A stretch of DNA of 64,000 bases from Haliclystus octoradiatus (GCA_916610825.1 OU744446.1:22887223-22951222); one strand, 5' to 3'. Positions 46,469 through 58,489 are shown, counted from the stretch's first letter. The notes: generated by a model from the sequence alone, not told the origin. A program made the numbers and translations.

Positions 46469-46563
46469 CATGTAGAAAACAGTCATATTTGTAACAACGA
46501 CGACAGAATAATGTATGGAACGAATGCATTGTCTTTTCACGAGTTGTTGATATTGCATTTGGG
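46469..46563 (-). CDS. EZH: EZH exon ([19 protein letters not shown])
   Basis: Coding [20 protein letters not shown] then [17 protein letters not shown]-(F/Y)-CRRC-(F/Y)-KYDCFLH is one of the most conserved stretches of EZH proteins. Acceptor TTCTAG. The donor GTTTGT (46463-46468) gives the phase expected from other EZH genes; the nearby GTATCG (46459-46464) would be an alternative. Confidence 0.95.
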
Positions 46564-46934
46564 CTAGAATGAAGCCAAATAGAATGCATGCCAATGACAT
46601 AATACATTTGGGATAATATTAAATATACCATAATCAAGGATTAAATATGGCGAGTTTCTTAATAACTTTGAGTTTGTTGTTGTAAAGGAATAAATAAAAA
46701 TTTAACTAACAAACTCTAGTGCATTAGATGTTTTAATATATACTTAGAATAAACAATAACAATTCACGACACGAAAACTCTATGTCCAATTGACCTGAAA
46801 ATTGACCTGAAAATTGACGTCACAATAGTGATCATTGTGGGTCAGCGGTCAACAAACACTTGAAAACTCACTATAAGAATTACACAGAATCTGCACACAA
46901 GTTATCAGTTGTTTGAAAATGATAATGAAAATGA

Positions 46935-47110
46935 AAAATATATTAAAAATTTTTAAGAAAATTAAAAAATTAAAAACTTTTTGGTTAACGAAATGTTAGC
47001 AATTAGGAAGGCAAAGCCGACTCTTAATATTCAAAGCAAGTTAACAAAGTCGGGACTATTAGCACAATTGTTTTTTGTCACAGCGCTGTATTTTTTTTAA
47101 ATCTGTAGAC
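46935..47110 (+). mobile_element. Small Penelope-like endonuclease relic
   Basis: Plus strand reads LVNEMLAIRKAKPTLNIQSK and a SGLLAQL end, matching the C-terminal part of the GIY-YIG region (IHEMLAIRRIKPNLNTQSDS). Too short to be more than a relic. Confidence 0.6.
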
Positions 47111-47232
47111 TTTTGTTATTTTTTCTTTACAAACAGAAGCCAAATATTGTTAAATTTATAACAACACATTTTATCTATATCTATTTTGCAATGTCATAAA
47201 ATATGAAGATGTATGGATGAATGTCTACCTAC

Positions 47233-47295
47233 CCATCAATGCTTGGCGTGCATTCAAGGGGAACGATCTTCGATTTATTTTTGATATCAAGATAC
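47233..47295 (-). CDS. EZH: EZH exon (LECTPSIDG)
   Basis: Sixty-three bases coding YLDIKNKSKIVPLECTPSID plus a split Gly, matching the PPECTPNIDG segment of the family. Acceptor TTTTCAG, donor GG then GTAGGT. Phases fit LRTR before and GPNAIS after. Confidence 0.93.
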
Positions 47296-47926
47296 CTGAA
47301 AATTACAAATTTTATTGATTGCTGATTTCATATAAATTGATAATATGAGTATAAGCTATAATTATATGTCAGCTGACAGTATCATCATCTACAATAGCAG
47401 TGGGTATGATTGGATAATTATTCAAAATATCAACAACTCTTTTTTTTAGCATGCATTGAGTAGTCTTTGACCATGAGGAATAATCCTATCTCTAATAGGT
47501 AGGTAGATATATAGATAGATTGATAGAAGTTTCTTTCAACCATTGGAAATGACATACAGCTGATAGGCAAATTCTACACTTCAATACCGTTATGCATCAA
47601 TTCTCGCCATATCGATAAAACTAAGACTCTGGTATTTTTCTAGGAGTGGAGCATAACTGTTTCGCTGACAACTGAGCTATGAAAACATATAATAACATAT
47701 ATGTGATACAAGCGTCTGTCAAATTCAGAATCTTGGAAACGTAACAGTAGGTTGTAGACACAAAGGATAAATTATGACCTATTTTCTGCAAAAGAGTGCA
47801 GCATGCACGCAAGAACGCAAGTTACCGACATTGTTTCTTCATTTGGTTTCATTTAAAATAAGATAAATGTATTATGTTCTTGAAGAGAAACATCTACTTG
47901 TTTCAAATCAACCCAGCAATAATCAC

Positions 47927-48053
47927 CTTGTTCTAAGTTCCTGTGGTTGAAAATGATGATCATTGAAGTATTCTGTAATTCCTTTGAAAACAGCCATTGG
48001 CACTTTTTCATTTGAATCGATTGACCGTCGAGAAGTGTGCTCAAATGTTGAAT
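47927..48053 (-). CDS. EZH: EZH exon (VFKGITEYF)
   Basis: Coding STFEHTSRRSIDSNEKVPMA then VFKGITEYFNDHHFQPQELR. This is the (I/V)F-(E/K)-(A/G)-I-x-x-x-F-x-D-x-x-x-x-x-ELR segment that follows the variable acidic part. Similarity is moderate; assignment rests on order, splice sites (TCTATAG acceptor, AAG then GTGATT donor) and phase. Confidence 0.88.
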
Positions 48054-48196
48054 CTATAGAATCATCAATATAAAAAAAATGAAAATCAAATACAAGTACT
48101 TATGGCCTGCCTTTGAAACAGCAGCCACATGGCTTGGGGTTCTATATAGAGGTTACATTTACTAGAATATGCAGTTTTGGAATGCTGCAAAATGAT

Positions 48197-49155
48197 GATT
48201 ATGAAACATTTATAGTGTATATCCCGGATATTGGGAGATTGCTTCTTTAGATAGAGAAAAATTTTCTATCAGTACATGTTCTTCTTGTATTTTTACTTTG
48301 CGCAAGTATTTCCCCCTCAAAAATGCAATCAAAGTTACGTTTTTGTGTCTCACTCTTTTTCCTCGAACAGGAACCCGCTTATTTTTCTCAAGAGAGTTTA
48401 CACCGGAAAAAACACTAAACATTTTACTTATTTGTCTCTAAATAAAGAACCGCTAAACCAAATGAAAATTTGCTTTCGGAATGAAATTTTTAACGTTCAG
48501 CTGAAGATTTAGAGCTATATTTGATCAATATTCAAGATCCAGGTTAAGAGATATAAGCCTCTAAAGTCAAAATCTTTTAGTTTTGGATTTTCTCACTCAA
48601 GTGCTCACGCGATTAGCACCTCTTTACGACTTCGTCTAAGCAGGTTATCGCTGCTGGTTATGTGTGTGACTATTTTTAATACGCATCAACTATGCCGACT
48701 ATGCTTAGACGAAGCCGCAAAGAGGTGTTAATCGTGTGAGCACTTGAGTGAGAAAAATCCAAAACTAAAAACTTTTAGAGAGTGCTTATATCTCTTTTCC
48801 TGGATCTTGACTATTGATCAAATATAGCTCTAAATCTTCAGCTGGACGTTAAAAATTTCATTCGAAAAGCAGATTGTCATTTGGTTTAGCGGTTTTTTAT
48901 TTAGAGACAAATAAGTAAAAAGTTTAGTGTTTTTTCCGGTGTAAACTCTCTTGTTGAAAATAAACGGGTTCCTGTTCGAGGAAAAAGAGTGAGACACAAA
49001 ATTAACCCAAATTGTCACTTTGACTGCATTTTTGAAGGAGAAATGATCGCGCAAAGTAAAAACACAGGAAGATCATGTACGAATAGAAAATTTTTCTCTA
49101 TCTAAAGAAGCAATCTCCAAATATCCGGGATATACACTTTAAATGTGAAATGATT
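48197..49155. mobile_element. Giant palindrome (about 450-bp arms) in EZH intron
   Basis: The left arm (48197-48643) is repeated almost base for base in inverted orientation at 48701-49155, around a spacer of about 57 bases. Examples: GTATATCCCGGATATT at 48218 against 49130 reversed, CGAACAGGAACCCG at 48363 against 48965 reversed, and GACTTCGTCTAAGC against GCTTAGACGAAGC at the centre. No transposase or coding content. A foldback-type element; I could not find a sure target duplication. Confidence 0.93.
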
Positions 49156-49674
49156 AGGTATCAGGTTAAGTCAAACACAGCAAAGCAATTGAATTAAAAC
49201 CATTGAGGTTCTTTTATTTTTCTTTCTTTTAATTTAGCATAAAATATCTTACAGTGATTACAGCTTAATTTGTAATAAACCAAATGTACTCTTTATGATG
49301 TCGATTATCAAATAAAATCAAACAACAAGTTTTCAAAATCACTCTCCTATAGCTCTCATAAACGTTTTGAGGAGAGTGGTATGTCAATATCCCTTAATCC
49401 AACGACATTCCCCATTTGTTTATTGCTGCAATATTCTATTTTGCTTTTATCTTAACCAACCAATCAGTGACGTGTATCACTTTCCCATTTGTGAAGAGAA
49501 GGATACATCCACTCAAATGCCGCCTACAACTTTTCTTAGTTGTGAGTAAAATAACACGTCCAATCACAATTAATTATCAGGCAAGTCAGGCAATAAATTT
49601 AAACATTGACTGAGAAAATAAATGCAAGATTATTATGATGATTAGCCATCTGGGAATTGATTTGAAAGGCAATT

Positions 49675-49965
49675 ATCACCATCATCATCATTTATTCAGG
49701 ACCTGATAAGTTCACGTAGAACTTTTTTCACAGGACTGATTATAAAACTAGAATATATGATACGGTATCCAGTAAGAAACATAAAATTATACAAAGTAAT
49801 ACAAAATAATATAATCTAAAAACTAATTAAGAGCCAATGCTTATGTTGGCGTTTAAATGCTTCTGCTTATTTATCAAGGAGACTTTTGAAACTTGTTCGT
49901 CTGGAAGCCTCCTTCATTTTAGACAGTAGAATATTCCACTAGTGCGCACCAGCATTTTGAAATGA
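49675..49965 (-). mobile_element. LINE 3' tail relic, second copy
   Basis: Same family as 9740-10035: minus strand carries FQNAGAH, WNILLSKMKEASRRTSFKSL, the G-A-H-x-WN and FKSLL landmarks, with in-frame stops. The shared CATTTATTCAGGACCTGATA edge lies at the plus-strand start. Confidence 0.6.
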
Positions 49966-50501
49966 ATGGCGATGGCTTGACTTGATGTAAATGTCATTGT
50001 GGGTGTGAGATCGTGTTTTGGTGGTATGTGGCCGTTGAAAAATATGGGAGCAGATTAGGAGCTAGGTTGAATTTAATTTTATGAGTGAACATTAGTTGAT
50101 GGGAGGTTATTGGAGCTCAATAAGATGATCTTTGCAGTGACCCCATTGTCTCTAGCATAGATATCAAAATCTTGTTGTATAGTACTTCATAATAAATTTA
50201 AATCTGACTTGCAGCTGTAGCCTACTATCTCAATTGTGATATAAATCCTGTTTTCTATTCACAATTCTATTTTCTAAATGTTCAATGTTGAAATCTCGAT
50301 CAGTAGACATTACATAACAAGAAAAATTTGTGGCTATTGCATCAGTACACATTTTATCAACTCTTTGTTTTGATCATGAAACTCACTCGCTTGCAGAATT
50401 TCGCTTGTTCCTTTCATTATACGATACAACTTGCAATTAAAATCCGTACAGACTCAATGCCCATAAAGTAATATCTATGTATGCCATAGCTTCAAACATA
50501 C

Positions 50502-50624
50502 CTATGTCTTCTTCTTTACTTTCAGCTGATACACTTGCTTGTTCCTCATTTTCTAGTTTTTCTTTAGCATGGGCAGCAAGATTTTCAACCAATTCAACAA
50601 ATATCTCATCATCAATAAAATTAT
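50502..50624 (-). CDS. EZH: EZH exon (FIDDEIFVELV)
   Basis: Coding NFIDDEIFVELVENLAAHAK then an acidic EKLENEEQASVSAESKEEDI. (F/I)-x-DEIF-x-ELV is the EED/SUZ12-contact segment; the vertebrate acidic run is here a mixed acidic stretch. Acceptor GGTTATAG, donor ATAG then GTATGT; phases fit both sides. Confidence 0.95.
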
Positions 50625-50972
50625 CTATAACCAAGACATAATAGGAAATATAATTATATTCTTACTAGACTAACAAATTCACTAAATGCAAGGCAGGAAA
50701 TAACTAAACAAACTCTCTGTATAATTTAACTTAATTTATATTATATACACTATTGTACAGGCAGAGCATTGTACATCCAGATCTGCTGGTCTAAATATAT
50801 TCAAAGTTTTCTCCGGCCTTGACTTTATCCGAGCATCAGTAAATAACACCTTAGTGATAGTATGTGGATGTGCTCTTGGTAAAAGATGCCACTCCTCTAT
50901 AAAAAGATGACACATTTATGAACACCTTTGGTATGGTGATTCTGCCTGCGTAATTATCTATCAATTGCATCA

Positions 50973-51098
<126 letters not shown>

Positions 51099-52029
51099 CT
51101 AAAATTTAAAAGATATTCAGCATTGATAGAATACCTCCCTCTGTAATATTATGGAAACTTGAAATTATAAAAGAACAGAATTGCAATTTTAGATACAGTA
51201 CTTACACAAAACATAATATTAATTAAGCTCAAAAATGGAATATCTAAAATAGGACAGTGTTTATATTTTTGATAAAATATTGATAGATATCTGCCAGCAG
51301 GTAGGTCTACAAGCTATGTAGAAAATGCTGTTAATAAATTGTATTTAACAGAGCTATACTAAACTCAGTGTAGCTTGATTGCAAGGTTTTCCTATTTTGA
51401 TAATGGGTAGTTTTTCACATCTTTCTTATATTCTGTCCACAACAACCCATAGGTTTTAACAACAACCAATTATTGATCATAGAAATTGATTTAATGTTTT
51501 ACAAACGTTGCATCTTTACCCGTAGTGGATTTTGAACAGTGCCTTCTACTTTCGGTAACGATTGTACGGTCTGAGCTCAATCTTGGCTCAACGAAGATCA
51601 AAGGGTCTGGATATACAACACTCTCTGTCTCTTAATTTTTTGCCATGACAATAGATGCAGCTATGATATGTAAATAGAAAAGTTTAGCCATGGTATTGAT
51701 AAGAGTGGACCTGGTTAGAATAATGAAATTGATGCCTTTTAATAGTATTGTTTATGGTTTCTCAAATGGATTTACAAGAACATTTGTCAAATATCTATTT
51801 GATAAAATACAGGAAAGTGAAATCCTACTTTAAAAGTGCACATGACCTGAAAAATTTTTAACACAGATTCGGGTAGCTGAAGCTAAATCATGAAGAATGA
51901 TGACAATGATTTCTTAGTTTGAACGCGTATAAGCGGAGATATTTAATGTTGAATCTACCCTATTTACGATCATTCACTGTTTTCCAAACTCGGAACGACA
52001 GTCGGAATGACAAAAAGGCTTACTATAGT

Positions 52030-52510
52030 AAAAAGGGGAAGTCAGAATTATAAAAATCATATCTCCTTTTGCGTGAAATCAAAAATTTTAACGTCTAAGT
52101 CAGCTATGCCCACACCTCTAGGACACCTTTTCTGCTTGAAATAAATATTATTTATTAAGAAATACATGAAATACAAGGGTTTTTAGTTGTTGGATTTACT
52201 TTTTTTGTCAAAAATGTGTCAATCATCCTCCGCGGCCTGCGGTTTGGACTGCGCACCCGCTGTCTTATGCACACATCACCTCAATTTGTGATAAATGTTT
52301 GTCAGGTGTTTGAGCCTTTTTGTACAGAAAAACGCTATTTCAAATACTAAATGTCCTTGTATCTCATGTGTTTCTTGGTTAAATGAATTCTGCTTTAAGC
52401 AGAAAAGGTGTTCCAAAGGTGTAGGCATAGCTGACTTGGACGTTAGAAACTTTAATTCCGTATGAATGGAGATAAGATTTTTTAAAGTTTTCAATTGTCC
52501 TTTTGCTGTG
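52030..52510. repeat. Imperfect inverted repeat in EZH intron
   Basis: The left arm around 52040-52150 (AAGTCAGCTATGCC-x-ACACCT, then ACACCTTTTCTGCTT) is mirrored at 52375-52500. The small GC-richer centre includes GCGGCCTGCGGTTTGG. Probably an old foldback or TIR element; it has no coding content. Confidence 0.7.
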
Positions 52511-52641
52511 ATAACTTTTTTTCGTGTCACTTTAATCTGGGAATTCATCTTCATCATCATTTATTCAGAAACCTGATACGTTTTACAATAACATTTTTTT
52601 ACATAAATGGTAGGTAGACACATTTATCAAGTTAGATTTAC

Positions 52642-52761
52642 CATAAAATTTTGTTGTAATGGTGCCCATGTAAGCATAGTAGGTAATGCTGGCTGAGAGA
52701 AAAGTGACACCATCGGAATTTGTTGTGAGGGAAAACCAAATCCATTCTGTGCAGTTGCTTT
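52642..52761 (-). CDS. EZH: EZH exon (WAPLQQNFM)
   Basis: Forty codons, KATAQNGFGFPSQQIPMVSL then FSQPALPTMLTWAPLQQNFM. The W-(S/A)-PLQQNFM-V motif and the FP-(S/T)-Q-x-IP segment are part of the EED-binding/SBD N-terminal region. Acceptor TTTTCCACAG, donor ATG then GTAAAT. Confidence 0.95.
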
Positions 52762-53570
52762 CTGTGGAAAATACACATCTATATGCAAATGGATGATCAG
52801 TAGGCTAGCAGCAGTAGGCTGACAAAGTCTATTGCACAATGCAGATTCATCAAGCTATATAATTTGCACCAAAAAAAATATATGTAAAGCTTCAAGTAAG
52901 CATGATGTTGTCAGGTAAGAAACTGCATGTGGGATTGCCCCAATATTATAAAAAGTACGACTGCTATAAATGAAACTTTTGACAGAAAAAGAAACTGATA
53001 ACACCATAATTTAATATTTTATCAAGATCAACATTTCAATCACCACTGGTGATCATTTTAAAGATAAACTAAACAAATTTTTACAAGTACTTAAATATAT
53101 AAAAATACTAGCAATAAGGATCCGCTGTGATGGGTATAATTGGGTCGTACAGTTTTGGAAATGAGGATTAGATCATATCTGAAATGATATTCAGAAGTAT
53201 ATAGGCCCGCACTAAATTTATAATTATAATAGCAATTAAACTTTATAAATTAAAGTAACTTAAACAGAAGAAAAATTATACTTTTTCAAATTATTACATC
53301 TTAAACTTAGAAACTATAAACCCCAGTCTGAACCTCTTCAATATCTTTATCTTAACCTACATTTGACAAATTTAAGGCATATCGTTGGTGTAACTTTTGA
53401 AATAATGTATGTAAATCAAATTTAAAATATAATAAAATAAAATGATACAGATATATATTATATTATATTATAGATGAAACAATTAAACTAGAAATATTAA
53501 CAAGATTAACTTTTATTTCTAAATGTTAAAAAACTTTTGACTTAATTGTGTCCTATGTTAAGTGTTGGTT

Positions 53571-54160
53571 TCAATTTTGTAATAAAAAGAATCTCATGCA
53601 TGAGGCAATCTGCTTTGTTTTTACAATGCCGTAAAACACTGAACCATTTAGAGCAGTCGCGAGTTTGAGGTTGTGATGATTGAGAAGGTGTTGTCCAATT
53701 GCCTGTGTTCGGTGTTCAGGAATGCGTTCATGGAGGTGACGGCAAGTAAAACCGACACAGTCTGCATCACACAGACCACACTGAAATTTGTAAACGACGC
53801 ATTGTTGGCATAAGAATGATGGCTTCTGTTCCCGAAAGCGTAAATCTTCAACCAACTTTCGACTTCTCATGTTTACGTTGATGTTACTGTTCAGACGGTG
53901 CAAATCTTGTCTTAAAACTTTACTAGATTTTACATCCTTAAAAGGTAAAACAATAATTACAGGCTTTTCTTTCTTGGAAGTGTTAATAACGTTGCAAGTA
54001 ACAAAATAATTAAAAGTATTAAAATCATTACAATCATTAAAATCATTGAAAGAGAACTTAGATAAAATAGAATTAAAATTTTAACGGGATATTTCAGTTT
54101 GTAAAAAATTGAATTTAAACGGCAGGATTCTTCTTGAAAATGAAAATATAAATGAAATCA
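53571..54160 (-). mobile_element. Penelope-like endonuclease relic (third subfamily)
   Basis: Minus strand reads a VIIVLPFKDVKSS segment, RLNSNINVNMRSRKLVEDLR, then CVVYKFQCGLCDADCVGFTC and HLHERIPEH: the linker and GIY-YIG core with a C-x-x-C pair. In place of YVGYT it has CVGFT, so the second signature Tyr is Cys. No reverse transcriptase part is readable upstream. Confidence 0.78.
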
Positions 54161-54392
54161 ACTTTTAGATCCTTTCCTATCCTATTTGAGTGCTGTTAAC
54201 AATCAACAACATAAATAACAACACAACAACTTTTCAAATCCAACACTTGTCTTATCATAATCAAAATAACAAAAATAATGCCTTCATGATGCATTATGGC
54301 AGTTACAGTATTAATACTTTAATGACAAATGCACAACCGTCAAATTTAAGCAAAGGCACACAAATTACATGGCCAAACTGTATGATACTTAC

Positions 54393-54527
54393 AACTCTTG
54401 AATGCTCTGAAATAGGAGTTGCCTGGACAGTAGTTGGTTGATGGTGTGTTGTAGAATTCATAACTGCTATTTCTTGCTGTTTTTGTAATGAAAGTTTAAT
54501 CTTTTCTTTGTTCTGCGAGAATGCATC
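54393..54527 (-). CDS. EZH: EZH N-terminal exon (DAFSQNKEKIKL)
   Basis: Forty-five codons starting DAFSQNKEKIKLSLQKQQEI and ending EHSRV. It aligns with the helical EED-binding segment of EZH2 (VKSMFSSNRQKILERTEIL), with low identity but matching hydrophobic spacing. Acceptor TAACAG, donor GTT then GTAAGTATC; phase 0 at both ends. Confidence 0.75.
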
Positions 54528-54954
54528 CTGTTACGATAATGGTAATAAGATGCAATGAAACATGTATATAACTATGAGAGATAGATAAATTGACCACTGC
54601 ATACAGGTGGCCTTTATATACAGGGTTGGTTCAATAGATAATACTTTATAAAATCATTAAATGTTATACTGATCGCTGATTGGGTGTTGTTGATGTTTGT
54701 GTCAGGCAACATAAGATCGTGAAATTACGGCTTTTGGCTTAATCACCCCCCAAACGCAAAAAATAACAACAGAAACAAAATGGCGTTCATATGACCAAAG
54801 AGGTTTTTTGATTGGGCGCTTAAAAATACCCTTCAAATTCAACTTAGCAACGAGAGAGCACAATTACTTTTAAACCAAATCTAGGGTGAAGCTCCATCAG
54901 TACTGTTCAAGCTAGCTTGCAAAACATTGCCATCTGGTTGGCAGTTTTTATTAT

Positions 54955-55065
54955 TAGTTGCAATTTGCTAATGATTGCTTACTATTTGGAGCTGACTAGT
55001 GATTGTTCGCTATCGGGAACTTGTTAGTGATTGTTCACTATTCAGAGCTAGATTAGGACACTCAG
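54955..55065. repeat. Short imperfect tandem repeat
   Basis: Three diverged copies of a roughly 33-base unit containing AGTGATTGTTC-x-CTAT (around 54968, 54995 and 55025). No other feature seen. Confidence 0.6.
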
Positions 55066-55179
55066 AAGAATCAGTTAATAAGTTCCAACCCACCTCCTCC
55101 ATTAAATTAATAACAGGTTTGTATTTATTGTTTCCAATAAAAAAAAACGTTAATCTGATACATCCGCTTTTGAGCGGTG

Positions 55180-56112
55180 GGTGACTCGCCGACCACACAG
55201 ACCAGCTTGATTTAATCTAGAATTTCTGAGTTGACATGACGAATACTTCACGGCGTTGTACAGAATATTTTGTAAGAACTTTCTGCTGACTGAAGATTTA
55301 TAAATTTTCTTCAATAGGTATGTTCTCCGTCGAATTAATTCTTCCAATTTGTTCAGCTCAACAATTCAACTGGGAGAGCATCGACACAATTGTGGCACGC
55401 ACATCAATCCACGTTGTTTTTGTTTCGTAGTATTAAATACATATTTATGAGATGTGGATTGTTATTATTCCTGTTGTTGTTATGTGGAACCTTGATTGTA
55501 AATTTCATGTAAATTTAAACAATTATTCAAGCTTTAAACATGTGCTTTACTTGATTTTGATTCCGTAGAAGTCAGGATTGCCTATATTGCCTTCTTCACC
55601 TTTGCATCGGCACATCTCTAAAATATGTATTACTATGAAACAAAAACAATGTGGATTGATGTGCGTGCCGTAATTGTGTCGATGCTCTCCCAGTTGAATT
55701 GTTGAGCTGAACAAATTGGAAGAACTAATTCGACGGAGGAAAACATACCTATTAAAGAAAATTGATAAATCTTCAGAACTTAAGCATACATCGTATTTAT
55801 TTGCAAGATAATAAATAATGAAGCAAAAGTTGCACTTGCACGGACAGTCGGACGAGTGTGTACATTCCCATCTAAATCATATACAGTATGGCTTGGAAGT
55901 TTCAATTCTAGCCTATTTATGCTTTGAGGGTCGCTAAATATGAAGCTTATCACATTTATCGGTCATATTTATTGGAGAGAAATAATAAATATCGTATATA
56001 TGAATTAAAAGTTCATACAAAATATTCACAACGCCGTGAAGTATTCGCCATGTCAACCCGGAAATTCTAGATTAAATCAATCTGGTCTGTGTGGTCGGTG
56101 AGTCGGCGGGTC
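55180..56112. repeat. Imperfect inverted repeat spanning candidate EZH first exon
   Basis: The left arm 55180-55440 matches the right arm 55640-56112 in reverse complement, the right arm carrying an insert of about 220 bases (55795-56015). Matching blocks include GGGAGAGCATCGACACAATT against its complement near 55685 and ATTTAATCTAGAATTTC against 56068. A 200-base spacer separates them. Confidence 0.88.
55291..55356 (-). CDS. EZH: Candidate first visible EZH coding exon
   Basis: Sixty-six bases, LNKLEELIRRRTYLLKKIYK plus SS, between a TTGTTGAG acceptor and a TCA/GTCAGC donor. Phase 0 at both ends fits the next exon (DAFSQ). The basic/hydrophobic helix pattern resembles the EYMRLRQLKRFRRAD segment of the family. 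No ATG lies in the frame, so a further upstream exon is needed. The inverted copy at 55709-55777 keeps the same frame with one extra Lys codon and mostly silent changes. Alternative: both are parts of an unrelated repeat. Confidence 0.4.
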
Positions 56113-57040
56113 GGTATTCTACACCCACCGGCTTTTGAGGAACTCCCCCCAACCAAGCACCAAGTTCAAATGATTATATTCCATGACAGAGTTTAAATCA
56201 AATCATAAATTAAACATAGTCTATAAAACTCTCTTGTTCATTGCTTCTGTCCGTAGTTCTACAGCACTTTTGCTTTGTTGATAAACGCCATAGCGGTACG
56301 TCACACCACAATAAATTTCAGCGTTTCATTGTTTGAATAGTACAGTATAAAGGCATAGGATCATGTATACGAATAGTTGAACTAATGCTCATTTTCAGAC
56401 AATTTTTTTCCATTTTTATAACTTGTCGTAGCTTTTTTCAAAAAGCGCAGTGTATTTCTATTGAAAATCTGCACTGGCCCTGGTGTCTACAGTGACGCCA
56501 TTTTACGAGAATTCACAAGCGATCACTATTTTGAGCTTTTTAATGTCAAAATAAACAGTGTATTTATTTTATAAAACATATAGAAAATAACTATTTGTGT
56601 TAAGTACTCTGAAACACTTTGGGTGCTATGAGACATTCAAGAGGCCAAAATCATTCCCCTGGCGGCTTGTGATTTTAAGCCTCTTTTATGTCTCATTATG
56701 AATCCAGCGTATTCGTTTAGAGAACATAAGACTGAGCACCATTTTCTCTTTGTTAAATTTTGGACATTGCAAGAGTGACCACTACATACAGGTGGTTGCT
56801 GTATAGAGGTACCCGTTATAGCAGGTTTGACTGTAGATGTTTATTATTTATAACTATATAGCATGAGAACAACGAGTAACATATTTGCATGCTCCATAAA
56901 ATTATTTTGTTCATTATGGGCGATTCAATTGTGTCTGACTGACACATCGGAAGATATTTCGAATCATCATCATCATCATCATCAACATCCATAGGGCATT
57001 AACATCCACGCGAAGTTTGATCAATTATTATTTTTTACAA
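56113..57040. other. Stretch upstream of EZH with a small palindrome
   Basis: No coding exon recognised. A palindrome lies at about 56625-56700 (see separate entry). Part of this region could be EZH promoter if the first exon is near 55.3-56 kb. Confidence 0.4.
56625..56700. repeat. Small palindrome with GGCGGCTTGTGATTTT core
   Basis: Arms CTATGAGACATTCAAGAGGC and the complement of GCCTCTTTTATGTCTCAT flank a centre with CCCTGGCGGCTTGTGATTTT. The centre resembles the centre of the palindrome at 20265-20449. Confidence 0.7.
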
Positions 57041-57048
57041 AAAGTGGC

Positions 57049-58489
57049 CAGGGTCCGACAAAGTCCGGGAACCTGGGAACCAGGTTCCCGGAAGGTTTGG
57101 GCAAATTCCGAAGAATTCCGAAGAATTTAAACTTTTCCCGTTCAAGTTTTGTAAATTAAATTCCGAAGGTTGGAAGATTTCGTCAGTTATCCGAAGTTTT
57201 CAAAGTAATATAATTTATTTAATAAGAATTAATATTTACATGTCTTTATATTAAATATAACTATGTCTATTTATTCATCAACATAATAAACAGTTCAATT
57301 TTCAACGTAAGTGTCTCATTACACACTCGCTTTGTTTCATAACAATGTGTGAAGTACGTCAGGCGTCACAACATTCGAATTGAATGAATGATTAATTGGT
57401 GTGATCTCGTAAACTCGTAAACGCGGAAGTATTTTATTCCCTCTCGCCTTCACAATCATTGCGAGCAAACTAACGAAATTATTCTGCGTTCAGTTTGAAA
57501 ATCGTGGTTACATTTGTTTATCTATTGTATTTGTCTTTGAGTTGACGTGGCTTCTCTAACTTCGGCATCTTCACGGCTTTCGTTGTCTGTAGGCCTACAT
57601 TAAATTATTATTCTTGAATATTTGAATTGGAATTTGCATTAAACATTATTCAAGTATTTCGGTAACTTTATATATACATGTCTAGTTTTGTTTCGAAACA
57701 AAATGAAGTCTAGTCATGCTCATAGTGTCTACAGTTTGAGAACATGAACATGTCTGTGTAGCAGGATATTCGGCAATTCACGACTGATGTTGTCTATAGT
57801 GGAGTCGATTAGCGATTTAATATTCACAACTATTTGCGTTGGCTTCAACTTCGAGAATCGAACATATTTTGAACAGTTCGATAATTGCGTTTGCGTATGA
57901 TTGTATCGAGATAGAATCAAATGAAAGTACGGAGTACGTGTTAAGTAAAAGTCTTCAGCAGACTCTTTGTAAAGTCTTTGTTAACGATGAGATATTTCGG
58001 CTATTACGATCACAGTTTTATAATTATCTTTCCGTTGTAAACTATAATTTGCTGATTGAAGATGTGTTCTTCGAACTTGACAAACAACGAAGTTTGATCA
58101 GTTGTAATGCATTTCAAACAGTATGTTTCTTTAGTTATACCAATCAGAAGAGGGTAATAACAAAATTGAAGCCCATCCAAACTACAACTGAAAAACAGCG
58201 ATTCCAATGATACGTAGCATACTTATTATTATATCTTACTTGAAAACCGACTGAGAATACAGCAGAAAACATTACCATGAAGCACAGGCATACTTTCGTA
58301 TTTATAGGTATAAAGATAAGCTATACATTTATGAAAATTTCCATACCTATGACTCTGAGACAGGCTTTTGAAACATGTTGAAAAATGTACGCAAAAATGA
58401 CTATAAACGCTATTTCCGGGAAAAATTTTCCGAAGAAATTTGAGAAAAAACTCAGGTTCCCGGAAGGTAAATTCTTTTGTCGGACCCTG
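57049..58489. mobile_element. hAT-type element, 1441 bp, with 8-bp target duplication
   Basis: Ends CAGGGTCCGACAAA on the left and its complement TTTGTCGGACCCTG on the right, flanked by identical AAAGTGGC (57041-57048 and 58490-58497). CAGGG ends plus an 8-base duplication mark the hAT superfamily. Subterminal blocks (GGGAACCTG and CAGGTTCCCGGAAGG) also recur inverted. No transposase domain is recognisable; the only sizeable open frame (57839-58210, starting at TTG) matches nothing I know. A non-autonomous element carrying unrelated internal DNA. Confidence 0.9.

Noticed and set aside
57839-58210. Possible gene of 123 residues inside the hAT element
   Set aside because: The frame begins at TTG, has no family resemblance and lies within a transposon; kept only as an observation.
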